Assembly: GCA_947462335.1 (NCBI GenBank)
Contig: OX381721.1
Span: 34,522,303 to 34,586,302, forward strand
Length of the DNA: 64,000 bases
DNA from: Harmothoe impar
Lineage: Eukaryota > Annelida > Polychaeta > Phyllodocida > Polynoidae
Direction: 5' to 3'
Shown: one piece after another, positions 30,601 through 40,704 of the stretch
Layout: each line of letters begins with the position of its first letter
How positions within the stretch are numbered: position 1 is the first letter of the stretch
Made by a program: the position numbers and the translations under genes
The notes under the pieces: generated by a model
What the model was told of the DNA's origin: nothing
Database searches by the model: none
Seen by the model: the letters and a program-made list of their open reading frames with translations, nothing else

Positions 30601-30653
30601 GAGTAATAAACAGTACTTAACTATAGTCCCGTTCCGATACATACTATACTACT

Positions 30654-30659
30654 TTTATG
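30654..30659. repeat. 6-bp target-site duplication TTTATG (right)
   Basis: Matches 22668-22673 exactly. Confidence 0.85.
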
Positions 30660-30669
30660 ATAGCAATCT

Positions 30670-30905
30670 TAGTCAGTACTGGCCAGTTTTCTCGGTCATT
30701 GTTTGGCTCCCATACAACCAACCTAGGTTAGTCAATACTACCAGGCTGGTCAGTGCTGACCAACTCACCGTAGTCCTCTCCATCGCAATGAGTATCAGGC
30801 TATGTCCTTTTGAATAGGGCATCAGTTATATGTTTGTTAAATGGCACTTGGTTTTTGAATGACACCAATGTCCCTATGACTAACCTGGGATATCCACTAC
30901 AGACT
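30670..30905. repeat. Repeat flanking the Polinton-like element
   Basis: Collinear with 14410-14620 (TTTGGCTCCC, AACCTAGGTTAGTCA, AGGCTGGTCAGT, GTCCTTTTGAATAGGGCAT, GGCACTTGG, TGTCCCTATG). It begins within about 10 bp of the target duplication, so the element inserted at or beside an older repeat. Confidence 0.5.
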
Positions 30906-31065
30906 AAGAAGGGCCAGGGCATTTAGATAATCTGTGTAGTAAGGCAATTTATACCACACTTGGGTGGATAGACAAAAGAAACTGCCTGCTTACAAGTATA
31001 ATATATACAAAAGGTGAGAAAAACACTCATGACTGGTGTGGCATAAGCCAGTTAAAGACTTAAAC

Positions 31066-31176
31066 CACTGCCAGACCCCTGCACTAAGGATAATGGCTCA
31101 GCCTTGGCTGAGCACACTCGACTGCGACTCGTGATCAGCCTTGAATGTCGCCATTATCCTACGTACAGCAGTCTGG
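31066..31176. repeat. Short hairpin with CTGCCAGAC ends
   Basis: CACTGCCAGACCCCTGCACTAAGGATAATGGC is mirrored by GCCATTATCCTACGTACAGCAGTCTGGCAG. Small inverted-repeat element with an imperfect inner GGCTCAGCC/GATCAGCC loop. Confidence 0.55.
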
Positions 31177-31571
31177 CAGTCGTTTTACTACTACATACAA
31201 GGACCCACCTGGGAGCACCTAACCTGTGATTAAGTACTTGTTCAGTGTGTATACAGGTAGGATGGGATGGGTAGGGTACAGGGGAACTAGGAGGGGTGGG
31301 GAGGTAGCATTGCCTATTAAGCACTGATGAGGTGCCACCACTTGTTAGATGCAATACCCATGGGTCCCACACAGGTGGTCTGGGAGGTGTGTAAACTCAC
31401 AGTGTAGAGCCCTTGTAGCCCTTCCTTCCTCCTAATGATATATTTAACGACCCCCAGCTGTAGGATTATCCCCATTTGACATATCTGGCAAGGGCGTGGC
31501 AAGCAGTTTCACTGTGGCAAGGGGGGGGGGGGAAGGGTTTTTGACCCTTTTCACCCTTTTCCTTAAAATTA

Positions 31572-31668
31572 AAGTGTCATTCTCACCGAGCGTTTCCCAC
31601 TCACAATTCTAGTACTGTTCTAGTCTGCTATTTGGTAAGTGTGAGTGGTGAGAATGCCCCTTTAAGGT
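31572..31668. mobile_element. ~97-bp hairpin MITE with CATTCTCACC ends (copy 1)
   Basis: Left AAGTGTCATTCTCACCGAGCG, right AGTGGTGAGAATGCCCCTTT; interior CACAATTCTAGTACTGTTCTAGTCTGC. An inverted copy lies at 53116-53204. Confidence 0.7.
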
Positions 31669-31699
31669 TTGACATTTTGGGGCTTGGCCAAAATTGGGA

Positions 31700-32258
31700 T
31701 GGGGGTCCTGTCCAACCACACCCTCTACCTCTCTATGTCTGTCCCCTTAGCCTCAAAATTGCCTCTGCCTCACCCTGCATGAACGTTAGCATTTAATCAT
31801 TGCTGAACGTTTTTCAGGAAAGCAATTCCCCAATACGGCATAGAAATATCGTTATGACACCATTTGTCATTAAATGTACGCAGAGTAGGTTAAACCCTAC
31901 GGAAACCACCACTTTAAGTTTAAGTAATCTAATGGGCATGTCTATTTTATTCACCTCACATTTTAGGAGATATTTACTGATATTATCCTTATCCCGGTAC
32001 TCCACCGACCACAGCCCGTACCACAGCCCTACCCCGCCACCCCCCCCCCCTTCCCCTCACCACAACTCCCTCTCCCTAAATGCCTTTTATCCGCCAATCT
32101 ACCTTTTTCTGGTCGGCATTCCTCCTCCCCTCCTCCTCGCCATACCTGTGCCTCAGGTAGATGCTCAGTACCTTCGTCAACGCCACTGGAGGGTCCTCCA
32201 CCCATCCTCCACCCGCTACCCTGGGGTACCGCCCTCCTCCAGCTCCCCGTGTAGCGCT
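31700..32258. other. No feature recognised
   Basis: Contains a C/T-rich segment (32010-32110); a Pro/Ser-rich frame there is compositional. No gene or inverted repeat supported. Confidence 0.35.
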
Positions 32259-32266
32259 TTAACCCT

Positions 32267-32342
32267 TTAAGGACGGCATGTCGCTAACAGATGGCATTTG
32301 TTGTCATGATGCACCAATGCATGATCATCCTTAAAGGGTTAA
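32267..32342. mobile_element. Double-palindrome MITE, internally deleted
   Basis: Left end TTAACCCTTTAAGGACGGCATG and right end CATCCTTAAAGGGTTAAT survive around a single half arm (GTCATGATGCACCAATGCAT). Both palindromes are lost, leaving about 75 bp. Confidence 0.6.
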
Positions 32343-32572
32343 TAAATCTATGCTATGCTCTTGGTCGCCATGATGCATGCATGCAGCCCTGGCGAGTAAC
32401 TCACCATTGTCATATTCAAGCGTCATGCCGACCCGCCAAGGCTGGTAATCTACTCCCCTGTGGGGTCTATATGATGCATGTTACGAGCAAGTTACTTTTC
32501 AGGGTTGCATGTTTGCATCATGATAACAAACGACATGGCACTTAAAGCCCTCTGCTGCCATCACAGGGTTAA
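32343..32572. mobile_element. Double-palindrome MITE
   Basis: Palindrome 1 CATGATGCATGCATGCAGCCCTGGCGAGTAACTCACCA is followed by CAAGCGTCATGCCGACC; palindrome 2 is eroded. Right end AAAGCCCTCTGCTGCCATCACAGGGTTAA. Confidence 0.65.
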
Positions 32573-32601
32573 GCCCAGTACCCTTCACCTCGTTGAAGCT
32601 C

Positions 32602-32842
32602 CCCGCATAGTGCTTTAATGCGGTATGTGCTTTGTCGGCATGATGCATGTGTGCAGACCTGATGATTTACTCATCAGGGCTGTATTGCTACATCAGTCCA
32701 ACCCTATGCATTTGCTGCGCTCCCAAGGGGTTAGCATGATGCAGAATGTAGCCCTTCGAGCTGCTCACCAGGGCTGAATTCATGCATAATTATGATGAAT
32801 GGCACAGGACATTAAAGCACCATGCTGCCCTCACAGGGTTCA
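32602..32842. mobile_element. Double-palindrome MITE
   Basis: CCGCATAGTGCTTTAATG at left, GGCATGATGCATGTGTGCAG, a modified core GATGATTTACTCATCAG that is still palindromic by compensatory changes, and right end AAAGCACCATGCTGCCCTCACAGGGTT. Confidence 0.7.
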
Positions 32843-33180
32843 GAATTCCACCACCCTGCACCCCCTCCTCCAGGACCCTCCAGGTGGGTGGGTCCCTACT
32901 CATCCGGGTACTCCACCTTCAGGTGACCTCCAATTTGTCAGGGTCGGCAAATGCTGCGTCCCCAGTCGGCGCATGCGCAGTGGTGCTGAGGAGCAGGTTT
33001 TTGGGTGGTTGAGACGCTCCTTAGGGAGGGTTGAGGAGGGCATTATACCCGCGGGTGTAGGACTGTTTTTTCTGTTCCCTCCTCCACTGGGAGGTGCCTG
33101 TGTTAACATTGTTAGCACTTCACCCTGTAGGGAGTTGGTTTTTATAACCCCCTTTTTCCCTCTTTAACTTCATAGGCCTT

Positions 33181-33285
33181 TTTTTATTCTCTGTCTCTAT
33201 ATCTAATTGTCTGTCTGTCTTTATCTCTCCTCTGCTCTCTCTGTCTCAGTCTGTCTGTCTCTCTTGCTTTGTCTGTATTACATGT
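33181..33285. repeat. CT-rich (CTGTCT)n tract
   Basis: Imperfect pyrimidine microsatellite immediately left of a TA-flanked MITE. Confidence 0.75.
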
Positions 33286-33286
33286 A

Positions 33287-33462
33287 CAGTTAGCCCTCAC
33301 TTCCTCGAATCTGGGAAATGCAAGAAAAAATATCTGAGGAAACAAAATATTCGAGGAATTAAGTCTTAATATACTGGAACATACAAAAAAAGTTCCCATA
33401 CAGCTATATGAGGAAGTGAGGGATCCGAGGTAGTTAATGTCCGAGCAAGTGAGGTTTGACTG
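33287..33462. mobile_element. pogo/Tigger-like MITE, 176 bp
   Basis: Flanked by TA on both sides (33285-33286 and 33463-33464). Termini CAGTTAGCCCTCACTTCCTCG and the complement of CAGTCAAACCTCACTTGCTCG. CAGT-N-CCTC.CTT termini with a TA duplication fit Tc1/mariner-pogo (Tigger) elements. No transposase. Confidence 0.65.
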
Positions 33463-33617
33463 TAGTATCTCTGTTTCTCCTTTTCCTCTCAATTACTCTT
33501 GTTCCCACTATCAGGTCATTGCTAAATCCCACCAAGCTCCCCCCAGCTACAGTCGTCCTGATCATTACTTCCCAATACTTCCTTCTCTAATCTTTAGGTC
33601 TGGTTCTTTGATTCCAA

Positions 33618-33702
33618 AAGGAAAGAGAGGGAAAGAGAGGGAAAGAGAGGGAAAGAGAGGGAAAGAGACGGAAAGAGACGGAAAGAGAAGGAAAGAGAGG
33701 GA
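33618..33702. repeat. GGAAAGAGA minisatellite
   Basis: About eight copies of the 10-bp unit GGAAAGAGAG with GGAAAGAGAC variants. Confidence 0.85.
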
Positions 33703-34061
33703 CTGGACCTTCCCATACTGCCTAATTCATATGTACAAGTTGTATACGCAGCGTTTACAATACATAATCGTAAATGATACCCTAATGTTTGGGGATTCCC
33801 CCACCCTTTTGCTGTTGTCACCACCATCATATTTGATGCACAAGAGGCCTGTGCTTTCAGGGAGACAGCGTTAATGTGCGAGGGGAAGAGGGAGCATTTC
33901 CCTTTCCAGGTACCCCCAAGCCTGTTTTTAGCGTTGTTGTCGGTATCCAAACACATTCAAACACATACCATATCCCTCCTACAGGAACATCAAAGTGCTT
34001 CATGCCCCCCTAGTCACCTCTCCCACAGCACTCAGCACCCTTAGGGAGAGAAGTGGGATTT

Positions 34062-34308
34062 AACCCTTTCAAGGCAACACTTGGTACCTGGATGTTTTAT
34101 TGTTGTTATCATTATTATGCACCAATGTAGTACTGCGTGGCGAGTAACTCGCGACCAGTGCTCGCGACCATTTCAACTTTGTAGGAGTGTATCGGAGAGT
34201 GTATCAACCCCGTAGGATCTGTACAATGCGCTGGTGAGTTACTCACCAGGGTTGAATCCATCCATCCTAATGGCAACACATCACTTGTATTCTTCCATTA
34301 AAGGGTTA
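34062..34308. mobile_element. Double-palindrome MITE, diverged
   Basis: Left AACCCTTTCAAGGCAACACTTGGT, core GTGGCGAGTAACTCGCGACC, second core CTGGTGAGTTACTCACCAGGG, right CTTCCATTAAAGGGTTA. The spacer contains a short tandem GAGTGTATC duplication. Confidence 0.65.
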
Positions 34309-34309
34309 C

Positions 34310-34800
34310 ATCCTTTGGGGTATCTGAGTAGCACAAAGACTGACTCCCTAACCCCGTGCTACCTTACGGCAGTCGTATCGTGACTCAAAGTCAGTATAAC
34401 ACAGCTGGGGGACGGACAGGGGGAGTCCTAAAGGAGCAGCCGGTTTTTACATGCGGAAGGTTACAAGAAGTACACTGGTTATGTCATTGTAACAAATCAT
34501 ATTTAACACTTTTACTTTCTCGGTCTAAACATCTGTCTGCCTGACAACCCCCTACCTCGCCCCCCTCGCTCCCCCCCCCTTACGGTGCTTCTCCCTCGGT
34601 CTTGATTCCCACCGACCCTCTCCTGTCCTCTCCTCACTTTAGTCCCCTCACCCTATACCCCTATACTCTTTGCTCATCTGATCTCTCTTCTCTAAATCCC
34701 CTCCTTCTCTCTCTCACTCTTTCTCACCCTATCCCTGACTCGGTCTGCCTCATTTTAAAGCTCCCCGTCTCTGCTGCACCACTGATCTCACCCTCCTGAG
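34310..34800. other. No feature recognised
   Basis: From 34550 the sequence becomes C/T-rich. No supported gene. Confidence 0.35.
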
Positions 34801-34804
34801 TTAA

Positions 34805-34985
34805 CGCTCTATGGCTCTATGTCTCTATCTGTTTGTCCCTCTATCTGTCTCTGTCTCTCTCTGACTGTCTCTGGCTCTCTCTCTCTGCATCTTTCACTCT
34901 CTCGCTGCCTCTGTCTGTCTCTGTCCGCTCTCCCTGTCTCTCAGTTGCTGTTTCTCTCAGTCTTCTCCGACTCTCCCTCTGGTGT
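34805..34985. repeat. CT-rich (CTGTCTCT)n microsatellite
   Basis: Imperfect pyrimidine repeats; Ser/Leu-rich frames are artefacts. Confidence 0.8.
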
Positions 34986-35092
34986 CCCTCCCATTGCTCC
35001 CTCGTTCTCCACTGGCCATGCTCGGGAGGCCGTGTCCCTATACTTGTCTTTCTCTGCTCTCCTTCTACTCCCTCATACCTCCCTATGTTCTA

Positions 35093-35371
35093 GGTTGTGT
35101 CTCATGAGATCGGGCCAATTGAAACATCTTTGACCGGGTGCCAGCTTTGACCGGGTGCCATCTTTGACTGGCCACCATATAAAAAATGTTTAAAAATATA
35201 TTTCTTCTTTGATATGTAAGGGATAAAAAAAAGGCGGTGGTTGTATCTTCATATATGGCTTTGCCTGCCCTAAATAAACCGTTTAATGTCACCCGGTCAA
35301 AAACGTCACCCGGTCAAAGCTGGTACCCGGTCACAGATGTTTCAATTGGCCCGATCTCATGAGACACAGCC
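35093..35371. mobile_element. GACCGGGTGCCA MITE, copy 1 (279 bp)
   Basis: Ends GGTTGTGTCTCATGAGATCG and GATCTCATGAGACACAGCC, with TCTA duplicated at 35089-35092 and 35372-35375. Subterminal arrays of CTTTGACCGGGTGCCA units point inward from both ends (two to three copies each side). The AT-rich centre contains TTCTTCTTTGATATGTAAGG. Confidence 0.8.
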
Positions 35372-35528
35372 TCTATGTCCCCCTCTCCCTCTCCTATGTG
35401 ACTAGTCACAGCAGAGGAATGTGATGTTATAGCAGCTAAGTACGTTGTACGTGCCTGGTGAGAGGGACGTGTGAGGGACGTGTGAGGGACGTGTGAGACT
35501 GTGAGGGGCGTGTTGGGAGGTGGATGCT

Positions 35529-35897
35529 CTCCCGGGGGGGGGGGGGCACTTGGTATATTTTGTATACACAGTTGTGCGGCGGGGAAGGGTACGTTTTGAG
35601 GAAAGTCCCCCGTCACCAAGGGTCTGCTTTTCACCAAAATCCCCCTCACCAAGGGTCACTTTTTGGAGATTTCAACAAAATCCCCCCAAAAAAGTGTCAC
35701 ATTTTGCAGTTTTTGCCAAAATTCTGTACAACAAGGGTCGTTTTGACCAAAATTCTTACACCCAGGGCGACTCCTTGGGAAAAGTTACTAAAACCTGCGC
35801 ACTTTTGTCCAAAATTCCCCTCACCAAGGGTAAGGCTTGTCAAAGGGCCCAGCCGCACACTGGTGTAAAAAAAAATTGAGTGCCCCCCCCCCGGGGT
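35529..35897. repeat. G/C-run inverted element with CACCAAGGGT tandem units
   Basis: CCCGGGGGGGGGGGGCACT at the left pairs with AGTGCCCCCCCCCCCGGGG at the right. The interior repeats AAAATTCCCCTCACCAAGGGT-like units of about 37-45 bp. Open frames in all phases result from this periodicity. Confidence 0.6.
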
Positions 35898-36586
35898 GCC
35901 CCACATCAGCATGCGGCGTCCACACAGCTGGGTTAAGGCCCTTCACAACGTGTCACCTTCTTACCACGTACACCATGGTACGCCGCTCAGGCAAATCACA
36001 CTTATACCGTGGTGGCTTCAATAAGCCCACCTGCACTTATGCATTTTGATGGTACCATTTACCACACGCTTATACAAGACCTGCGCTTATTCAAGATACA
36101 ACAATTTGAATACCCTCCTTTGCCTGTGTTTATTTAAGACCTTCCTCATTCAAGACCTGCACTTTTTGAGACACCTGCGCTTATTTAATTCGTTATGGTA
36201 GTTATATTGAAAGCTTAACTCTTACCCTACTGTTTATCTATGGGGTGAATTATGGTTGAAACCCCATGTTATTAACAGGGTACTACTTGCCCGGGATTAC
36301 CTGCTAATTTGGTTTGCTGATTTTGTAGCAAACCTGTTGAAACCGAATTCAAGAGTTCAGAGATAAATTTGCCAGCTGCGCCCTATGGGGTAGACTGCCC
36401 ATGAGTTGACTAGCTGGTCTGTTGGTACCATGAGTAGACTGGTATGTCTCAATCAGGGTGCAATTATTCATGGAGCTGATCTTCCACAGGGCTATTATAG
36501 ACATTGGGCAGATCATCCTCATAGCCTATCCCCATAGGACCTATACTCCACCGGGCTACTGATCCATGTACCGGTCTACTCAAGGC

Positions 36587-36769
36587 ATATGGCCAAAAAT
36601 AATTATCTCATTTCAAGAAAATAAGCTTATTAAACTCGTCTGGCGGACAAATGACTTGTTTTAAGAAAAAAGTATTTTCTTAAAACAAGTCATTTAAAAC
36701 AAGTCATTTGTCCGCCAGTCGAGTTTAATAATCTTACTTTCTTGAAATGAGATAATCATTTTTGGCTGT
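36587..36769. mobile_element. Foldback MITE with CTTGTTTTAAGAAAA centre
   Basis: GCCAAAAATAATTATCTCATTTCAAGAAA on the left is mirrored by TTTCTTGAAATGAGATAATCATTTTTGGC on the right. Inner arms are TTTAAACTCG/CGAGTTTAA and CGGACAAATGACTTG. AAAACAAGTCATTT is directly duplicated near the centre (36681-36711). Confidence 0.75.
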
Positions 36770-37180
36770 AATATCAAAAGGGACGCTACAAAGTGTGAAC
36801 CATCATGAGGAGGTTTTCAGAGGCCCTAGACAATCCGTTGACGAATTATTATGACTAAGACTAATGATACAACTTTACGCCAGCCAGAATGACATTTTGG
36901 CAGTATAAGCATGCCATAGTAATGTTTGGGAGAAACCATTCCCAAAACACCAAACCACTCAGTCAAATGTGGACCACTCACTGTCAAAGTATGCTGTCAA
37001 CATTTCGTTTTCAAAAGTGCCGTCTAGTTTGAAGTATTAAAAAGTAAATAATGTCAAACTAGTCACAATAATGTAGTGTAAACACGTGACTGACATCTTG
37101 TTTTAGACTCTATAGTCAACGATAACACACTGAAAAGGGTTACTGTGGGGTCGGGGGGGGGGGCTACTCTCCCATGGGTA
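36770..37180. other. No feature recognised
   Basis: AT-rich DNA with a G run at 37150-37162. Confidence 0.3.
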
Positions 37181-37184
37181 CACG

Positions 37185-37441
37185 AAGAAAAGAAACAGTG
37201 TCAAAAGTGAGTCCAGGTTGCCTCCGAAATGACTCCCCTGTTTAGGGGAGTCCAGGTGGCCTAAGGGAGGCTAGGTGACTCTCTGGCTGACCTAAGGGAG
37301 TCACCTAGGGGAGTCATATAGCTCTCTGGGTCATATGACTCCCCTAGGTTAGCCAGAGAGCCACCTAGGCTCCCTTAGGCGACCTGGACTCATTTTGGAG
37401 GCAACCTGGACTCCCTTGTGACGCTATTTTTTCTCTCTGTG
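37185..37441. mobile_element. GGGAGTC foldback MITE (copy 2)
   Basis: Left AAGAAAAGAAACAGTGTCAAAAG, right TTGTGACGCTATTTTTTCTCTCTG. Interior GGGGAGTCCAGGTGGCC..GGCGACCTGGACTC pairs along the whole length around a central GTCATATAGCTCTCTGGGTCATATGAC. Confidence 0.75.
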
Positions 37442-37491
37442 TTGTATAACTACTGCAGCAAAGCTGTCAATAGCAGATGTGTTCAATTCCC

Positions 37492-37950
37492 ATTAGCAGG
37501 TCCGGGAAATGGAGGAAAACCCTCCCCAGAGCCGTTATTTACACCAGTGTTAATTTTCACAACGCAGGTAGGTGTGAAAACACTGCAGGGCTCACTGCCT
37601 ACTGGGTGAAATGGAGGAGCACAGAGGGAAAGTCTATAGAAAAAGCTAATTTATATGTGATTTCATGGCAATTATCTGTATGATTCACTATTCCCCATGT
37701 ATGATTCAAGAGCATACACTAATCTATCTTATGGGATATATACATTTAACAGCAAATTGATAGAAAACTCAGCAAACGGGTTATAAGAAAACCGTTGCTA
37801 ATTTTAGCCCTGCAGTGTTTATGCTACAAGCAAAACCGTTGCTAATTCTAGCCCTGCAGTGTTTTCACACCTACCTGCGTTGTGAAAATTAACACTGGTG
37901 TAAATAACAGCTCTGGGGAGGGTTTTCCTCCATTTACCGGACCTGATTAG
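37492..37950. mobile_element. Element with near-identical ~100-bp inverted arms
   Basis: 37492-37592 and 37850-37950 are reverse complements with only a few differences (GGTCCGG.AAATGGAGGAAAA, CAGTGTTAATTTTCACAACGC, AACACTGCAGGGCT). The interior carries a direct repeat of AAAACCGTTGCTAATT..AGCCCTGCAGTGTTT (37789-37821, 37833-37863). Confidence 0.75.
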
Positions 37951-37954
37951 GTAG

Positions 37955-38080
37955 TGGTCATTTTTCAACAACAGGAGGGGGGGAACAAAAATCCACCAAG
38001 ATCCACCAAAAATCTTTTCGACCTGCTCGCGCAAAAATGCACCTCCCCCCCCCCCCCCCGCCAACCTGACCACTCCCTTA
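37955..38080. repeat. Small element, GTGGTCATTTTT / GACCACTCCCTTA ends
   Basis: TAGTGGTCATTTTTCAACA at left and CCTGACCACTCCCTTAG at right are inverted, with G and C runs inside. Short member of the family at 5470, 18900 and 61880. Confidence 0.5.
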
Positions 38081-38558
38081 GATCCTGAAAATGGGGGAGG
38101 GTGGGGGTGGGCGGGGCCAGAGGTCCTCATGACCTTGGTAAGTAGGGCTGTCAAGATTATAACCATAAATTGAGTATTTTCTTAAAATAAAAAGGGGTGA
38201 CTTTCTGTGGAAGGCCTAGGTTTGCAATAGTTCACGCAGTCAGCTCTGAAATACAAGGGCAGTGGTTGAAATGGGCAGACCATGTACAGTTTTGCCATAA
38301 AAACTTTGGGTGGTCACATTTTCCAACTTCTGATAAGCAGGGAGCTAGGGCGTCAGTACCTATCTACCCCCAAAGGCAAAGTACCCACCCCAAGGTGTGG
38401 AGCCTTGAACAGAGAGCTCAGTATTGCCTGGCTCTCGTTAAAAAGCCCCACTCCTGATATACATCAGAGACAGTATCAAGGCCTGTTGGCATCTGTCTAT
38501 GCATTTTGACCAGTAGTGGAGGTTCTGGAGTGTCCTCCACATGAGCATGGCCCTGATA

Positions 38559-38891
38559 CCGTAAAACCTCGCGTAGAAGCCGCGGCTAGTACGCGAGTCA
38601 GATCGCCAATGCGGCTTATAGAATCGGGCCAAAGTCAGGGTGCGGCTTATACGGGAGTTTTTCCAAATTGGTATTTCCAAAATGACCATATAAAGTCTAA
38701 ACATAGCCCAAGGCAGTGGCAACACTAAGAACAGTGGTAACAAACCAGCCCCCCCCCCCTCCCTTCCCCGGGGTATAAACGTGAGTTTTTCCCACAGGTG
38801 ATTCAGAGAGCCTCTGCGGCTTATAGGCTCACGCCAAAGTCGGGGTGCGGCTTATACGCAAGTTAGGCTTATACGCGAGGTTTTACGGTAG
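38559..38891. mobile_element. Element with ACCGTAAAACCTCGCG ends
   Basis: TACCGTAAAACCTCGCGTAGAAGCCGC at left and ATACGCGAGGTTTTACGGTA at right. TGCGGCTTATA and GGCCAAAGTC..GGTGCGGCTTATACG are repeated inside. A half copy ending GCCAAGGTTTTACGGTA is at 43928-44091. Confidence 0.65.
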
Positions 38892-39036
38892 CTATTGTCT
38901 AGGACGATAAGCCTTTTAATTGAAAATGTGTAAAGCTATCTGGTATAGCCCGCACTGTGCGACGCATTCTTGACTAGAAGCCAAGATGGCTGCAAAGAGG
39001 GCCGCCAAGATGGTCATCCTAAAACTATACAGTTGA

Positions 39037-39081
39037 CCCCCCCCACCAACCCTCACACACACCCTCACACACACACACACA

Positions 39082-39113
<32 letters not shown>
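39037..39113. repeat. (CA)n microsatellite
   Basis: Interrupted CA repeat; Val/Cys-rich frame on the minus strand is an artefact. Confidence 0.9.
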
Positions 39114-39116
<3 letters not shown>

Positions 39117-39119
39117 TCT

Positions 39120-39740
39120 TCTATCTGTACGGCAAAACTCTAATATCCATCCCTTGCTAACCGCTAACCTGCAGACCTCCTCCAGTTCAATTAATTTAGA
39201 ATTTTTTTTCTTTCATGGAAGAAATTTTTCACACAATTTCCTTGCGACTGCCTCAATCATTGGTATTTACTTACCCTGTACGACTATTGCATACATACTC
39301 ACCTATTCCCTCAAACCCCATTATTTATAACCCATCACAAACGATTGTACCTAAGCAATCTATATGGGTGAACCGTCCAACATTGTCGGGAAGAAAATGT
39401 TGGACGGAATGACGGCTAAAGAAAAGAGGTATGGCAGGTGGTAAGACAATACATTGCAGCCTCTACAGCCCACCTCTACTGACAAGTCGGTACAGTTCCC
39501 TCATCTACTTGATTACTTACTGAACCTTCCAACAAAACTTCCAGCTGTAATTTATTTTTGGTACACCATATCTAGAAAAGTGCCGAATAAAACTGGAAAA
39601 AATGAAAGAGAAAATCTTCTTTATGTAAAGACACAAACATAACTAGAGGTGGCCGGCCCCATCTATCAGGCCCCCACTCTGTGTACAGGTGAACCTGATT
39701 AGTGTAGATGACAAATTGGTGCAGCCTATACCTTCTCCTG
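39120..39740. other. No feature recognised
   Basis: AT-rich. A short inverted pair CCGTCCAACATTGTCGGGAAGAAAATGTTGGACGG (39376-39410) could form a 12-bp hairpin. Confidence 0.35.
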
Positions 39741-39741
39741 T

Positions 39742-39991
39742 TGAGAAAAGAAACAGAGTCAAAAGGGAGTCCAGGTTGTCTCTAGAATGACTCCCCTCTT
39801 TAGGGGAGCCCAGGTACTTGTGTGACTCCCTTAGGTTGGCCAGCCAGCTATGTGACTCCCCTAGGTAACTCACTTATAGGTCAGCAAGGGAGTCACCTAG
39901 GCTCCTTTTATCAGCTTGGGCTCCTCTATAAGGGGGAGTCATTCTGGAGGCAATCTGGACTCCCTTTTGACTATGTTTCTTTTCTCTGTGC
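39742..39991. mobile_element. GGGAGTC foldback MITE (copy 3)
   Basis: GAGAAAAGAAACAGAGTCAAAAG at left, CTTTTGACTATGTTTCTTTTCTCTG at right. The middle is shortened and diverged from copy 1. Confidence 0.7.
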
Positions 39992-40169
39992 TGTCAAAGA
40001 GTGTTGTCTTATTGACTATTAACAACGGTTTCTCGGAAAGGTTAATATGAAAGCTGATACTTACAATGGTCTCCACCATGGTACATTGTCCACTTGTATA
40101 TTGATCATTGTTTGATATGAATAATCATGAAATCAAAAATAAAATATGTAGGATGAAGTAAACAAAACA

Positions 40170-40252
40170 GACCTACTCACCAATGCTGTATTCATGCATT
40201 ATAACAAAAGCCAGAGTGCATCAAAAGCGTTTTGCTCCTATTGAAATGGTTA
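40170..40252. mobile_element. Double-palindrome MITE, right terminus only
   Basis: ACTCACCAATGCTGTATTCATGCATTATAAC followed by a decayed right end TTTTGCTCCTATTGAAATGGTTAA. Confidence 0.45.
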
Positions 40253-40704
40253 ATAGTCAGGGGGAATGGTCAGGGTCATCATACAAAAATGAATTATAAT
40301 TATTCATAAAAAGAGAGATTCAAGAATGAACAGCTAACTCTACAAAGACCAACACCACCACTGAGTATACAATTTGTACCTTTTCCCCCCAGCAGGTGTT
40401 TCTCCCTCAGCACCAATTAGTCACAGTGCTAGTGTAGGTAAACTGCTAACATTTCATACCCCTTTAGTTTATACCCTACCCTGCCCCCTGCCCACCCCAT
40501 ACATCATCCTTAGAACAAGGTATGCCCCTCACTGATACAGCCACAGGAAGACAGATGCCCCCCACTCAGCTCAGGTGGTGCCCCCTAGGGGCGGTGGGAC
40601 GGGTTAGTTCGCATGGAGTCCGACAGGGTGAGATAGGGCTGACGAGTCTCCACCCACTGTGGGCATCTGTCTGTCTGCTGGTACTCAGTCTGTGAGGGCC
40701 CATC

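Larger units (their letters stand above)
22674..30653. mobile_element. Polinton/Maverick-like element, non-autonomous, carrying a death-domain gene
   Basis: Starts AGTAGTATAGTATGTATCGG and ends with the exact reverse complement of that word. Long inverted arms and a perfect 6-bp TTTATG duplication flank it. The 5'-AG terminus and 6-bp duplication are typical of Polintons. At 7,980 bp it is about half the usual 15-20 kb, and no PolB, retroviral-type integrase, protease, ATPase or capsid protein could be read, so it must depend on proteins supplied elsewhere, if mobile at all. The cargo is minus-strand: a two-death-domain gene, a 283-aa and a 117-aa unrecognised protein, and possibly an 84-aa ORF. 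The perfect duplication suggests fairly recent insertion. Confidence 0.85.
29567..30653. repeat. Right terminal inverted repeat, expanded
   Basis: Both ends match the left arm in reverse complement, but the right arm is about 530 bp longer. The excess lies at roughly 29690-30200 and consists of a perfect palindrome, C-rich runs and a (CCT)n tract. Confidence 0.8.

Noticed and set aside
22674..30653. Herpesvirus- or retrovirus-derived insertion
   Set aside because: No reverse transcriptase, LTRs, herpes-type core genes or long spliced polyprotein. Termini and the 6-bp duplication fit a Polinton-like DNA element better.
35171..35290. Poly(A)-signal-like TAAATAAA in the centre of a MITE
   Set aside because: It is part of the AT-rich interior shared with the copy at 51252-51657, with no gene upstream.
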